64,000 nucleotides of DNA from contig JBBDHG010000127.1 of the NCBI GenBank assembly GCA_037951165.1, forward strand, positions 1,730,501 through 1,794,500, read 5' to 3'. Of this stretch, positions 25,401 to 37,299 are shown one piece after another. Made by a program: the position numbers and the translations under genes. The notes beneath the pieces were generated by a model. The model worked only from the letters and a program-made list of their open reading frames with translations, did no database searches and was not told the DNA's origin. The DNA is from Lophius americanus (Eukaryota > Chordata > Actinopteri > Lophiiformes > Lophiidae). Each line of letters begins with the position of its first letter. The first letter of the stretch is position 1.

Positions 25401-28400
25401 TATGCTATGGAAAGAAAGTCTGAGAATATCCATAAATGCTAGACAATAATTAATCCAATTCAGCTTTCTTCACATATGACATATTCCAGAACTTTGTAAA
25501 AACTTTATTTTAAAGTAATCATTGTGATAATTGTTAGCTGAGCCACTCTTTAACCTTTTTTTCCCCCCAAAACTACAATATTTCTGAATAGATATTATTT
25601 GTGAAATATGAAACATGCTCAATAAGCACCCTAACAAGCCCCTATTTGTGTTTAGCATGATACATTAGAATCAGTTTCGGTAATAATGTATCCTGTAAGG
25701 CCTAAATCAACCCCATAAATTTGATCATTAGATCAGGAATATTACTTAGATTCAGATCAGATGTCTTGTAATTGTTGGAATGATCCAGGACTTTTGAAGC
25801 TAAACAGTTTTAAATGCCCCAATAACGCAATGGTCCATGATCTTAAAATTAGAATGACACTCAGTGAAGGCTCAGCAGTCTGCTTTAATTCAATAAGCAC
25901 TAATCCAAACACAAGCTCAGAGCCTTGTTACCATAATGATCAGGACAAACTACCTGCTTTGTTGGAACAAGGGTTTTATTTTTTACCAGCATCACAGTGC
26001 ACACACTCAGACACACAACTTCCTAAGGGTGCCTGATTTTGTTGCCCCTGCAAAAAGGGAAATATACAATTACCTTTATCCATTTGTCTGTACTTGAATA
26101 ACAGGGAATAGTGTGGAATTCATTGAAATGTCATAAGGAAATTGTAGTGCACCTAAAATTATTCCATTATTTATTTGTTTATTTTTTACATTTAAGGGAT
26201 AATTGAATGTTGGCGTTTTCGTCTCAGTGTGCTCATATTCACCAGTGAAGAAGGAACTGTCTATTCAAATCAGCGAATATTCAGTTTTTCTAATCGCTGG
26301 GGTATGTTTGCCTTTGGATACAATTTTTCTACTTTTTCCCAACCAAAATACAGGCATTATTCCAAGAAGAATGAATGAAAAAGTTGAAAAGTGCCAGAGC
26401 TTGAAAAGTTAAAGAAAGTCTTCTAAAACAAATTATTGATCCGCTCAGTTATCCAGATATGATGAACCAAAATTTTATGGGGTGTAATTCTGGTCCAAGT
26501 CACACCCTCACCATTTCACAGAAATTGGAATCTTGATCATGACCAGCTCTTGGAAACGAAAATTCAGAAAAATGGGCATTTTGAGTGGCTGTATAGCTTC
26601 AAAATAGGGAAGACATTACATTCCCTAGTTGTTTTTTCCCTGCACAGTTATTTCTCTTTATTTGCTCTCAATAAAAAAAATGTTTTACAGTCGTGGAAAT
26701 TGTATGGCGACTGAAAGCAATATAATTCAAATACCTCTTAAATAAAGCAGATCTAAAAGATGAAAGTAATGTAATTAGTCAATGTACAGTATTTCTGATA
26801 ATATTGTTCTTAAGAAAGCTAGAGAAAGTTTCCCTTCCTGAATAAAATCAAATCAATTACTGTTCAATATAGTACAACTTAAATATCTTGAATACCTAAT
26901 AGAATAATGAGTTTTGGATTATATTCACACCATCCCAATCCTATAAACTGGTTAGAAACGTTTAGTCTTGTTTTCCTCATCAATAATTTGTAGATAAGTT
27001 TTTTAGCTTACACTAGTATTGTGATATCCTACTTAGTTTTATCCTCATTTCATCTTCATCCTTAGCTGACATAGCTCATGGCCTCCAGGAAGTTGAAATG
27101 TCTTGACAATTAATGTTAATTCAACCAATTCCTGTGGATTCTACATAACCGCTTAATTTTGTCAATTTCACACTAACTTATCTGCATTATTGACCAAATG
27201 TCACAATTTCTCAAAACTTTTGCCCACAGTAGCAATTTCACAAGCAAGCCCACAACATCCTGGAGGGACTTGCTGTGAGTCCTTCCTCTACTCACCCTGC
27301 AATAGACATTTCAAAGTCTTTAATGATAATCATAACTCTTTGACGACTTCTAATTGAACTGAGTATTCCCTGCACTCCTTTGAGACAACACCAGTGCTGA
27401 CTGTGCTAGCATTTTAACTGAATCTACAACTCAGTCTAGCACTCACTTTGATAGGCATACCCTCTCGTCCCCGACAGAAACCTACATCCCCAAAAAGCCC
27501 TAAATCTACTGTGTTTTACAAGCAATCCCTCTAATTTAACTCCTCAAATTAACCGTAAAGCTATGTCTGAAGAACTTCGACTTCAGTCTATTCTTCACCA
27601 AATTTGGATTAAATCAGACAAACGGATGGGTTGAGAAATTTTGGCCTGAAAACTTTTGAAGGTATAGCTCCCCCTAGTGTTGGAAATATGCAACCAACTT
27701 TCCCAGATCCGTCCAGTTCTTCCTCGCACTAAGGTCTATCAGGGTATAAAATTTGAAATGTATCCATGAAAAGGTTTTTGAGTTATCGTGTAAACATAAA
27801 GGATCTGTGGCTGAGGACAAGCTGGCAGCGAAGACTATTCCATTAAACCCCCTAATTTTCAGGGGCCTAACTATAAATGAACACCTCTACCTTTCATCTT
27901 CACGCTTTGTGCCTACAATGACTTTAAGTTTTCAGTTTCAAATTGTGTTGTCTCATCATGTTTAAAGTAACTTAGCCTTAAGCTCATTTCCAATTTTCCT
28001 CTTTGCAGTGAACAGAACTACGTGATTAGTTTTGTGGTTCCCAACCAGAAGAAGTTGATGGAGCTGGCCAAACAGAGAGGCATTGTGGGAGCGTTGGAGG
28101 AGATCTGCACTAATCCCGAAATGGAAAGAGAGGTTCTGAAGGCGATCAAGGAAGTAGCCGTTAACAGTAAGAGCCATGTCTACATCCCTGCACACTTCTT
28201 ACTCATCGGGCAGACTCCTGCTCATTCAGTGTGTTGTGTGCCAATATTTAAGTAGACAATAATTATTAAATGTGCCATACCGTGTTTCTCTCCATCTTCC
28301 TCCTCACTTTTTGTACATACAGTTCAACTCCAACGCTTTGAGATTCCAGTGAAGGTGCATCTGAGTCCAGAGCCATGGACCCCTGAGACAGGTCTGGTCA

Positions 28401-28480
28401 CAGACGCTTTTAAGCTGAAGAGGAGAGAGCTGAAGAAACACTATATCCAGCACATAGAGAGAATGTATGGTGGCAAATGA
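19456..28480 (+). CDS. acsl4: long-chain acyl-CoA synthetase 4
   Basis: Fourteen coding exons: 19456-19812, 19911-20088, 20188-20297, 21170-21308, 21413-21563, 21881-22004, 23548-23619, 23748-23887, 23975-24147, 24269-24343, 24669-24857, 25060-25174, 28009-28166 and 28323-28480. They join in frame to 712 residues, against 711 for the long human isoform. The enzyme couples long-chain polyunsaturated fatty acids, arachidonate above all, to CoA using ATP, on ER and related membranes. Visible features: a hydrophobic N-terminal anchor (about residues 8-34), the ATP/AMP loop YTSGSTGRPKG at 279-289, GYGLTE at 467-472, and the fatty-acyl-CoA synthetase signature starting DRKKDLVKL at 570. The ATG at 19456 has A at -3 and G at +4. 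A reading frame open upstream of it has no ATG. The start of the fifth coding exon is the least certain junction. The gene converges on nxt2. An acsl3 paralogue is less likely from the N-terminus and overall match. Confidence 0.96.
20488..20519. repeat. perfect hairpin, 14 bp arms
   Basis: Arms 20488-20501 and 20506-20519 are exact reverse complements (AGTCAGGTGACTGA and its complement) around GTAG, within an acsl4 intron. Confidence 0.92.
20893..20930 (-). repeat. LINE tail fragment
   Basis: The stretch ACTTTATTAATCCCCAAAGGG is the reverse of a common fish LINE 3' tail (CCCTTGGGGATTAATAAAGT type). A plus-strand relative is at 43870-43920. No coding part is attached. Confidence 0.5.
22635..23000 (+). 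mobile_element. L2-like LINE 3' fragment
   Basis: The translated plus strand shows a decayed C-terminal reverse-transcriptase tail: STHANRLLPG, then STMGDRAF-like after a frameshift (about 22712-22732), CLWNALP-like, then TFK-KLKTFLF (about 22797-22835). It ends with TTTGAGATTTGATCCAAATG, an AAAGTGCGTT block and (ATT)n at about 22940-23000. The tail matches those at 38717-38760 and 52967-53050. It sits in an acsl4 intron. Confidence 0.75.
24390..24520 (+). repeat. anonymous dispersed repeat, partial copy 1
   Basis: Shares ordered blocks with 27450-27805 (same strand) and 37300-37690 (opposite strand): GTACAAGCATTTCCCCTGAT, AACTCCTCAAATT, TATGTCTGAAAAAC. Only the part nearest this end is present. 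I do not recognise a named family. Confidence 0.65.
27450..27805 (+). repeat. anonymous dispersed repeat, copy 2
   Basis: About 350 bases in the large acsl4 intron. It starts with the blocks shared with 24390-24520 and ends with blocks shared with 37300-37690 in reverse: CCAACTTTC, a CTCTTCCTCRCACTA-like block, TATAAAATTTGAAA, ATCCATGAAAAG and TTTTGAGTTATC. It encodes no protein I can recognise. Confidence 0.7.
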
Positions 28481-29307
28481 TCATGGCAATTCCATCACTT
28501 CCCATTGTCAGTATAACCACCGTTCTCTTATGTAAATAATATCCCTGATACTCATTTGGATTCCTGTAATATTTGTGAACCATAGAAATCTATTTGAAAA
28601 TGTCTTGGAACAAAGAAGCTGGACTTGTAGTTGTTTATCTAGACGTGCAGCTTTTTATTAGAAAGCAGCTCAACAGTGGTCCATGAAGAGTTTAAGATCA
28701 AGACAGCATTCAGCTGCCATCAACTTCTTTCTGTTGGCCCTTAATTTATATCCGTCCTCCAAGCGTTACTGCTACCATGCAGTTATTTCCATTAAAATAT
28801 CAACAACTGTAATTATTGTGGAGGCTTGTAATGCTGTTTTGTCCAGTCAGAGTACCGATGTTACTGTGCCTTCAGTCTGCAGTATGTACGTAGTCAAGCA
28901 GAAATAAGTGGCATCCAGATAAAGTAGTTTAACATTTTGCTATAAACTCTACTCAACTGCCATAGGATGTTTACACAAGAGGGTCTACTTACATATTTTT
29001 TCTGCTCAAAGTTTTGTGTGCATTTGTGTCCTTTTATTCATAAAGTATGACCAAAATGAAAAAAACAAATGACTCAGGAAGATAAGTGAATGCTAATATA
29101 TGAATTGTGAAGTGTGTAGAAAGAACTTGTCAATTCTTGTGGGAACCTTATTTATTTGAAAACAGAAATGCTTAACATCTACAAAAAGCATTAAACAGTC
29201 CAAACTGGAATACCATGGGTACTTTACCTTGATTGACAGGTCCAATTCGGTATTGGACCTTAACATGAAGCTCATTTCATTGTAATAGGACTGCTTTCTA
29301 TGTAATT

Positions 29308-29330
29308 TTATATATATATATATATATAGT
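29308..29330. repeat. (TA)n microsatellite
   Basis: A TATA dinucleotide run in the 3' UTR of acsl4. Confidence 0.9.
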
Positions 29331-29455
29331 ATTGGTAGATTTTGTTGCTGAATCTCCAAGAAGGCAGACAGTCACTTTACAGTTGGTAATTTGGTGTTAA
29401 TGTTCGTATTTATCATTCCATCCGTATGAACACATGTCCTGTTCAGCTTTTTGAA

Positions 29456-29461
29456 AATAAA
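29456..29461 (+). terminator. acsl4: poly(A) signal of acsl4
   Basis: AATAAA 976 bases past the acsl4 stop, giving a 3' UTR of about 1 kb that ends at the start of the nxt2 3' end. No better-placed signal is seen downstream before nxt2. Confidence 0.65.
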
Positions 29462-29482
29462 CATCTTTTGTATTGTGTAATT

Positions 29483-29488
29483 TTTATT
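29483..29488 (-). terminator. nxt2: poly(A) signal of nxt2
   Basis: TTTATT on the plus strand is AATAAA for nxt2, about 77 bases past its stop codon. Cleavage 10-30 bases further would fall near 29455-29473, on top of the acsl4 signal. Confidence 0.6.
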
Positions 29489-29564
29489 TTTGTTTAAACA
29501 GAATTTGACGGTATCACTGTTGAATATTAATACATTTTAGGGGGAAACATTTGTGATGAAGGCA

Positions 29565-31075
29565 TCAGCTGTTCCAATCTTGAAACCGGAAACAATCACT
29601 AGCAATCTTCCAAACAGGCTGGTCATTGTTGGATGTAGCCTGCGCTGTCAAAAGAAAGTTCTGGTTGAAGAAACGTTGCTTGTTCCCTTCAAACTTTACT
29701 GTTCCACCAGTCACCACGAGCAGTGTGGTTTGGCCTTGGGTTGCTTGTTCTGTGAATGAAAGAAGGGGGATTGATTCAGGATTAGCACGTCCTCACCAGA
29801 GGAATACTTTGTCCACATTGCCGACCTTTGAGATATCATACCTTTACAGGCTTGACAGTCATGCAGTTCTCTATAATAAGAAACAACAGTAGCACTAGGA
29901 TAGGTTTGTTCCACTTACCATGAACTGGTTGACAATCCAGTGTGTGAACTTGGAATTCACTCGAAGGCAGTGACTCAAAAAACTCGCCCAAAGCATCCTG
30001 TCCTGACATCACATTCCCATTCCACACCAGAGTAGCTTTGTCCATGTATAGCCGCGTCAGGTTCTGAGATTGTGAATTTAAACAGTTAACCAATAGCAGT
30101 GACATTTATAAAAACCTGCTTTGCTAGAAAAATGTGAATTTTTGGAAATGTGGCTCACTTAATATATTTATCAAGACTGGCTTGTCACAGTAAATAAGCC
30201 ACTCTTCCATGACGTTCCCACAGCTCTCTGGTAACCAAAACAATTCATGTCTTCATTCCATGCCAGCGTACCCAAATTTCAGTACTGTTCTCAGTTGATG
30301 TAGGGTTGTCAGTTTGCTAGGTCTCACAAATTCCATAGGCGTTTGCAATTTGATTTTTTTCAGGCAAAGGATGAAGGAACTCATCTAGGTCAAACTATAT
30401 GTAATGACCGAATGGCAACAAAACCCCTTGAAAACTCATTCTGGATAACAAATCTGCGATATTTGCAGACTTAAGTACCAGGACCAATACACCTATATTA
30501 ATGTTTCTCTGACAGCAAGACTTGATCTATTTATTCCAAAAGATGTGTTCAGCTCTAACCAGGTTTGTGTGTACATTTTCTACATGGTGATCTGTGAGGC
30601 AAGATGCCCAGACCCCCGCTGCACGGACGATTTCAACATTCCAACATGAAATCCTGCTAAAAGGCAAAGACTGACTGATGTCTGAGCGTTATACAAATAA
30701 ATCATACTTGGTTATTTTTGGTATATATTGCTATGACTGTTAAAGTGATCCATCGTTTTATTTCGGACCAACATTGAAATAACTGTACACTCTGTGAAGA
30801 AAAGACAAAAAAGTACTTCACTCACCCTCCTTTTTTTATCCATGCAGTCGTAGTATATGTTGACAAATTCTTCTGAATATCTACATGACTGGTCAACATG
30901 AGTCCGATAATCCTGGTGAGACAATTGAACGATTAGATTTTAACTGTAAATAAGCTACAACGTAAGCTAACCTGAAGCTATACTTACGATGGAGACTAGC
31001 TAACTGTTAAGTTAGCTGTTAAATATCAACACACAAGTGTGAGAAATGTTTTAAACTTACCAATGTGACTGCCAT
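29565..31075 (-). CDS. nxt2: NTF2-related export protein 2 (p15-2)
   Basis: Four coding exons on the minus strand: 31075-31061, 30912-30826, 30063-29919 and 29749-29565, joined in frame to 143 residues. NXT proteins adopt the NTF2 fold and pair with the NTF2-like domain of NXF1/TAP to carry mRNA through nuclear pores. Recognisable blocks: VDQSCRYSEEFVNIYYDCMD (exon 2), TRLYMDKATLVWNGN, SGQDAL and LPSSEFQVHTLDCQPVH (exon 3), then TTLLVVTGGTVKFEGNKQRF, FNQNFLLTAQ and IASDCFRFQDWN (exon 4). It resembles NXT2 slightly more than NXT1. The gene's position beside acsl4, as in human, supports nxt2. The first coding exon holds only five codons (MAVTL), so the start depends on the splice at 31061/30912, though the frame and family length agree. 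The gene is head-to-head with psmd10. Confidence 0.94.
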
Positions 31076-31571
31076 AAGTACAGATTTATAAATTGGAACA
31101 ATAGTGAACACTGCTATTAGAAGTATACCCGAAAACGTCTCCAATTTTCAATCAAACTGGCTAACAATTATGTTGTTCAATTAGGTGCCAGCGTCGCTAT
31201 ATTCGTTAACATATGACTTCTTCCGGGTGAATAGAATACCTATCAAAATAATGTTTGTACTGCCCTTAAATTGCAACAACGGCCTTTGGAGGCGTAATAA
31301 CAGTTTGCATAACCCTTAAGCATTCATTGTTTTCGTGAAAAATACATTTCGAGGACTATTAAAAACGAAATTCTATGTAATAGACTGGAGTTTGCCATTG
31401 GTTGTATTTTAATTTGAAGAAAAAAACTAGAACAACGCGGAAGTACCTTCGTAATTTCCTGAGTCATCGCTCCTGTGTTTCAAATATGAAGAGAAACATT
31501 GCGTAGGCATAACCGTATCCACGGGGCTAAGAGGATTTAGTGTAACACTGAGATTGTTAAAGTATTTAGGA
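31076..31571. promoter_or_regulatory. bidirectional promoter between nxt2 and psmd10
   Basis: Only 496 bases separate the two divergent start codons. ETS-type sites are visible at 31220-31226 (CTTCCGG) and 31438-31444 (CGGAAGT), and a reverse CCAAT box (ATTGG) at 31397-31401. There is no clear TATA box. This is the usual form of a compact housekeeping bidirectional promoter. Function is inferred. Confidence 0.7.
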
Positions 31572-34500
31572 ATGGAGGGCTCTGTTTCAAATGTGGAGGT
31601 CTGTAATTTTGCTTACACAGGGCAATTTGATAAATTAAAAGAGTCCATACTTTCAGATAAAACGCTTGCCTGTAAAACGGACCAGGTAAGAATGTCTGCT
31701 TTCGAAACAATGACATTTCCGATTGGTGTTTTTAATGACGACACTGTTATTTCAGGACTGCCGGACCGCGCTGCACTGGGCTTGTTCTGCTGGACACACG
31801 AACATTGTGGAGTTTCTGCTTGACCTGGGTGTTGAAGTGAATCTTCAAGATGATGTATGTCTTCGTTTAATGGTTTGATGGTTCGTTTAATTTGATTAAT
31901 CTGGTCCTGAATGTGAATCCATACTGTCTCAACTTGAATTTGTTGTACGCTTGTCCCCTACGGTGGCCGAGAGATGCCATTTATCCCATGAGAACCCAGA
32001 CCCATTTCTGCTTAATGCATTAGAAACCATTGTGACTCCAGTGTCACAAACATTTAAAAGATATAGTTCTACTTCTCAGCTTGTTATTTTGTTACTAAAT
32101 GATAATTTCAATCCATTTTATAATCGTAATGCTTTAATAACATATCCTGTGGAATATTATATCAACTCTGATGAGATGTTCAGGAACTATTTAATACAAA
32201 ACAACTTACTCGTTTGAATGCTATAAAAACTAATCATTAAAGTTCAAACTATATATTTATTGTGGAATTGCAAATAAGAAAGGGAAATTTGTGTGCCTGA
32301 ATTAAAAAGGTAAGACAATCAAGCTGACTGCGAAAGGATTCAGGAAAGACCTCAGACAAGGGGCAGCATTCAATATAAGTTCAGAAACTGTTCTAGATGG
32401 TCCATTGGATGTGCTTAATTTTTCTCAACTTATTTTCATTAAGGAGGAATGGGTCTGGGTACTTATGGGTTACAGAAAACTAATGAGGGAAAGATCAAAA
32501 TTGACCATAACATGGGTTACATTTCTGAAATTATTTTTGAAATTCTTGCCCTTGTCTGCAATGTTGCCTTTATGTTATTTCAGGATTTTATGGTAATTTT
32601 ATTTCAGGATTTAAAAATAAATCAGCTCATCATTTTTTTTTTTGCAAAGGATCCGATATTTACCTTTTCTATTTACTTTCCACATCACATATCAAAATTG
32701 CTGGTTAGATTTTACAAAATGAAAATAAAGAAACTTGTTTGGTTATAATTTGTTCCAAATATGATGACGGAGCGGGTTCTTGTGTAACACAGGACATCTT
32801 ATTATAACTTTACAGTTATTTTGAGGGTTTTAACAAAAAGAGAATAATTGGCACTTTGTCAGTTTAAAATCAAAGATTAAGTCTTCTAAGGATTTTTCCT
32901 AAGTGATTAAACAGCTGTGACACTTTTGTCACCACAGTTTCTTACTGGTTAACATTAGATATCTGCACTCTAAATTATAATACTACAAGTCAAACTGAAG
33001 TTTACAAAATAGGGGACAGTAATTTGATACCTCTGTGAAAGGAACTTCTATTAATTTATAAGTTCTTTCATCAGTAGACACAACTTTGCCTTCATTATAA
33101 GGACTATTTCAGTGTAACACTAATGACAAATTAGTTATTTTAACTGACGTCATATTGTGAAATGACAGGAAATGTTTTATTTCCCAGGCTTCCTGGACCC
33201 CTCTTCACATCGCAGCGTCTGCAGGCAGAGAAGACATAGTGAGATCTTTAATATCGAAAAGAGCTCAGCTGAACTCAGTCAATCAAAATGGATGCACCCC
33301 TCTGCACTACGCAGCCTCTAAAGACAGATATGAGGTAAAGTTTCCTGATTGGAGCGACGTTGGTTGTTTTTTTTATGAATGCTGCCACACACACACATTT
33401 CTTTAAGTAGATATGCTTTAAAAATGTGATTTAAAATGTGATTTTATATACATTTCTCTGGTAGCTCTTACAGGATACCTGGATCTTATTTTGGATCTAT
33501 TTGACTTTATAATGTAGAGCTGTAAAATAGTTCATTAAAGGATTTTTGAATAGCCTAACATTTGAAGCAAGAAATCGTTGTTTATGAATAAGTGTTTGTT
33601 GCAACCCTAATTTTTCATAATTTTTTTATTTGTAATTTTAGAATATTGTTTCATCAATGGCTTTAGGAAAATTCTTATGGCTATTTTATCAGTTTAAAAT
33701 GTATGATTCAAGCACAATGACAGACTGAAAAAAGTGACTGTAGTTTGGATACAAATTTTAAAAACTCAATAGGAACTTTTGTTTTGAGTTTCATAACAGA
33801 AGCATTGCATTTTATAAAATAAGGTCTCGCAAAGATAAAGTGACACTAGTTGTCTTCTCTAAATGCTCTACCGGTTAGGCGTAGTGTTAATATCTTTTGT
33901 TTGTTTTTCACTTCTCCAGTCAGGGCTAGAAATCTCCTTATCCAAAGTGACATTCCAGTTTTAATTGGTTTAATTTATGAGAAGCTTTCAAATAACAAGC
34001 ACTTACATTGATTGTGATGTTTCATTAAATCTGAGTTGCTCAGAAATGTGAGCGATGCATACAGTTTCACACACATCCTCTAACGCCAACCGATAACATT
34101 TTCTTTTCCATTTGTCAAAAAAATGTCCTCCTTGTACACATCTGCAAACAGCCACCATTTTGTTCTTTAATGGTAAATGCATGAATATAATAACCTATAT
34201 AACTGGTAGTTAGTGTGGAAATAGAGCAGATAAAATTACTTTGGTGTCAACAACATTCAGAAAGTCACATGGTGGAGTATTTTTGGCTTCAAATCCACCT
34301 GGAGACTTGAAGGGGTACGTCTGTAAGGAGTGTGCATGTTCTCCAAATGTTGGCCTGGGTTCAACTTCCTCCCAGAGTTTAAAAACATGTCATTTTAATA
34401 AGAAGGGGATTAACTGCCACCAAGTGTGAATGTGATTGTGAATGATTGGTCCTCTATTGAGATTAACTGAAGATATCTGTGGGATGTAACCCACTGTCAG

Positions 34501-35279
34501 CTGGGATAGGATCCTAACTCTCACATGCTTTTATACTTACGTTGGTTTATTGGATGAGAAGAACCTCTGAAACCAATGGGACATGCTCTTAAAATGTCTA
34601 GATTACTTCAATTGGCGATCAATTTGAGTTTAAAAAGTATGCTTCTTATAAGTGACCTGTGAGTAACAGCTTTCTTTATAGATTGCCCTGGTTTTGTTGG
34701 AAAATGGTGCAGACCCCAATGTCAGCGACAAGTATGAGTCCACTCCTCTTCACAGAGCGTCTGCCAAGGGCAACTACCGTCTCATCCAGCTGCTGCTTAA
34801 GCAGAGTGCGTCAACCAACATCCAGGACTCACAGGGGAACACACCACTGTATGTGTGACTAAGTACTTGTCTGATACAATGTTTGTGGGCCCAGATATAC
34901 AGTTGTACTTCAGTACTGTGAGCTGAAAAGAAGAAACCCAAACTATTTAAGACTCAGTTCACTTAAATTGAGAATGTTTTCTGATTTACCTACATTAATA
35001 TCAAGCAGGTTTGGCTTTATTTGATTTGAAATATGAATATTTTACCTCAATCCTACTGATTATGAATCAAATGTTTTTTGAAGTGGTGTTGTATTTACAA
35101 TTCTGCATGCATGTTCTCCTACCAGCCACCTGGCGTGTGATGAGGCGCGTGTAGAAGCAGCCAAGTTGCTGGTGAAACATGGGGCCAGCATCTACATTGA
35201 GAACAAGGAGGAGAAGACGCCCCTCCAGCTAGCCAAGGGTGGTCTGGGCAACTTACTTCGCCAGATTGTGGAGGGATGA
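31572..35279 (+). CDS. psmd10: 26S proteasome assembly chaperone PSMD10 (gankyrin)
   Basis: Five coding exons: 31572-31685, 31756-31854, 33188-33334, 34682-34848 and 35126-35279, joined in frame to 226 residues, the same length as the human protein. Gankyrin is an ankyrin-repeat chaperone that holds the ATPase subunit Rpt3/PSMC4 during assembly of the proteasome base; in mammals it also binds Rb, CDK4 and MDM2. Seven ankyrin repeats are visible by their TALHWA, TPLHIAA, TPLHYAA, TPLHRA and TPLHLAC cores. The protein starts MEGSVSNVEVCN and ends GLGNLLRQIVEG, both typical. A second ATG lies 18 bases upstream in the same frame, but the ATG at 31572 begins the conserved MEG. The Rb-contact motif LxCxE of human gankyrin (LACDE) is kept as LACDE. 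Confidence 0.96.
34262..34525 (+). mobile_element. tRNA-headed SINE, decayed
   Basis: It has the order of a common fish SINE: a CATGGTGGAGT head, GGCTTCAAATCCACCTGG (B-box-like, GGTTCAAATCC), TGCATGTTCTCC, CTTCCTCCCA, AAAACATG, GTGTGAATGTGATTGTGAAT and GTCAGCTGGGATAGGATCC at the end. It lies in a psmd10 intron. The exact subfamily (V-SINE or DANA type) cannot be assigned by eye. Confidence 0.72.
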
Positions 35280-35762
35280 ATCCTTGACTGTGTCGTGGCT
35301 CCGATTTCCACCATCATTAAGTTACATTATGATAATTCTTATTCTAGTTGGCCTGGTGTGACACATTCATACGTGTAACAGGTGGAAGATGAAATCATGT
35401 CAAGGAGAAGTGGGCTGTGCCGCATCCTGCTCCACGGATTGGAAGAGTATGAATGGTCAAACCCTACATGTTTGTTCAGAAAAACTTTGCTTAAGCAACA
35501 CTGCAATCTCCTTCAAATTTCAAATTGGTACAAAAATGACTGAAGAAAGTTCAGTGTTCAGTCTGTTAATTTTGTTAATTCGTCAGCCATGTGCTATTTC
35601 TGCTGTTTATGTTTCTACCTGCTGCCGCATTTATAGTTGAAGCAATTATATTCATGGGATGATGTTGTGTGAATTTTCTTTTTTTCTATATGAATCTAAT
35701 TTGACCATTTTTCTCTCCCATATTGTTTAGTAATGTGTATATTACAATTACATTAAAAGGAC

Positions 35763-35768
35763 AATAAA
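35763..35768 (+). terminator. psmd10: poly(A) signal of psmd10
   Basis: AATAAA about 485 bases past the psmd10 stop. Confidence 0.6.
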
Positions 35769-36438
35769 AATATTTGTTTACATATTTTAAATATTTGTTA
35801 AGATAATTTCCTAATCCTCTTTCATATTCAGTTTTATATAAACCCTTCAGAAACAATATGTAAACAAATTCTGAATTTTATCAGCAGCAAGTCTCCAGAA
35901 CATTGAGACGGGGACAGCAAATGACAGAAAAGTTTGAGGAATGCTCAAAAACACCTGATTGGACCATTTCACAGGTGAAGAGGTAAATTTGTAATGATAA
36001 TTGGTATGATAATCAAATATGAAAAAGGCGTCCTGAAAAAACTGAGGATCGCCCGTTAGTGAGAATATGCTAGACAAATAGTCCAACAGTTAATGAATAA
36101 CCTTTCTCAGTATTCAATATTGAATATTTCATCTACAGATGAATACCATTGCTTCATGTATGTGACCTCGTCCTGTGGGCCTTCAGATAGTTTTTAGAAA
36201 TCATGTATTTTTTTTGTGACTTGGACTTCAGAGAAAAAAGACAGTCTGGATTGTTTCCAATGCAAAAAGCAGCATCGAGTACAGGTTTTTGTGTTATTGC
36301 TCACAGCATGGGTAAGTTACACATGTACGAAGGCTCCAATGATGCTGAGAAGTACTTGAAAGTTGTGCAATAACATTTGCCTAGCAGGGATTTTCCTCAT
36401 GCCAGCAAAACGATGAGGCCCCATTCTAAGTGTCTTAA

Positions 36439-36483
36439 AACAGTGACACTTCAGAATCAATGAGATTCTGAAGTGTCACTGTT
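36439..36483. repeat. perfect hairpin, 20 bp arms
   Basis: Arms 36439-36458 and 36464-36483 are exact reverse complements (core GTGACACTTCAGAATC) with the 5-base loop AATGA. It is the longest perfect inverted repeat I found in the window. Confidence 0.93.
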
Positions 36484-37299
36484 GGAAAATGAATGGAGAA
36501 TCAAATATATCCATCAAATATGTCATTAGAGGCCTCAGACAGCTCAGCGACTGCATCTGTGCATCAAACAAGAATGGTAGGCATTGGCTTAACAAAGAGT
36601 ATATATGTATAACAAAACAATAAACATAAAAACATTTGAATGTATTTATTAAATCATGGAAAGTATTTGCACATGATTATATGTAATTCTTTCATATTAA
36701 GAAATTATCTTGATTTAACTTAATGTACTTGAGTTGGGACAATATGCTTTTTTTTTAGGGTTTATTCAACTTGGCTACGTGGATTTGTTCACTCCCAAAT
36801 AAATAGCTTAGTGCTGAAAGTAAACCTTTTAATCGCAAGGGGCGGAGACAAACAAGACAAATCTGGGAAACTGGTTTTTATCATTGATCTCCAACCAACC
36901 CACAATACAGAAACCTCTTTATCTATGGAATGATCATGTTTTAAAGCCTCCCGGTCTTTATCGTCCTATACCAGTTTTTAACATGTTTCGTTGGCATACC
37001 ATTCAGAATAGGCATATATTTTCAAAAATCAAATGTTGATTTGGTAAAATACAAATATATATATTTATCATATAATATCATTGTATAATCGTTTTACTGT
37101 TCTCAAGAGAAGAACAGATTAGAAAAGATTGGGAGCAGAAATCAGGCATTGCTTTCCCCTTCAGTGTCAGAATCAGAATCTTCTATTTCAACATGCCTAA
37201 CCTGTGTTCTTCTTTTTTCTCTTTGTCCTTAAATGTCTCCAGGGACGTAGTATATTCATATACCTGGGAGGTCGGGGATATGGTGGAATCATCGTCCCA

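Noticed and set aside
31951..32217. 88 aa frame in a psmd10 intron
   Set aside because: AT-rich, no homology, lies inside an intron of a well-defined gene.
36439..36483. Perfect hairpins as microRNA precursors
   Set aside because: Stems are 10-20 bp with very small loops, too short for a pre-miRNA, and flanking pairing is lacking.
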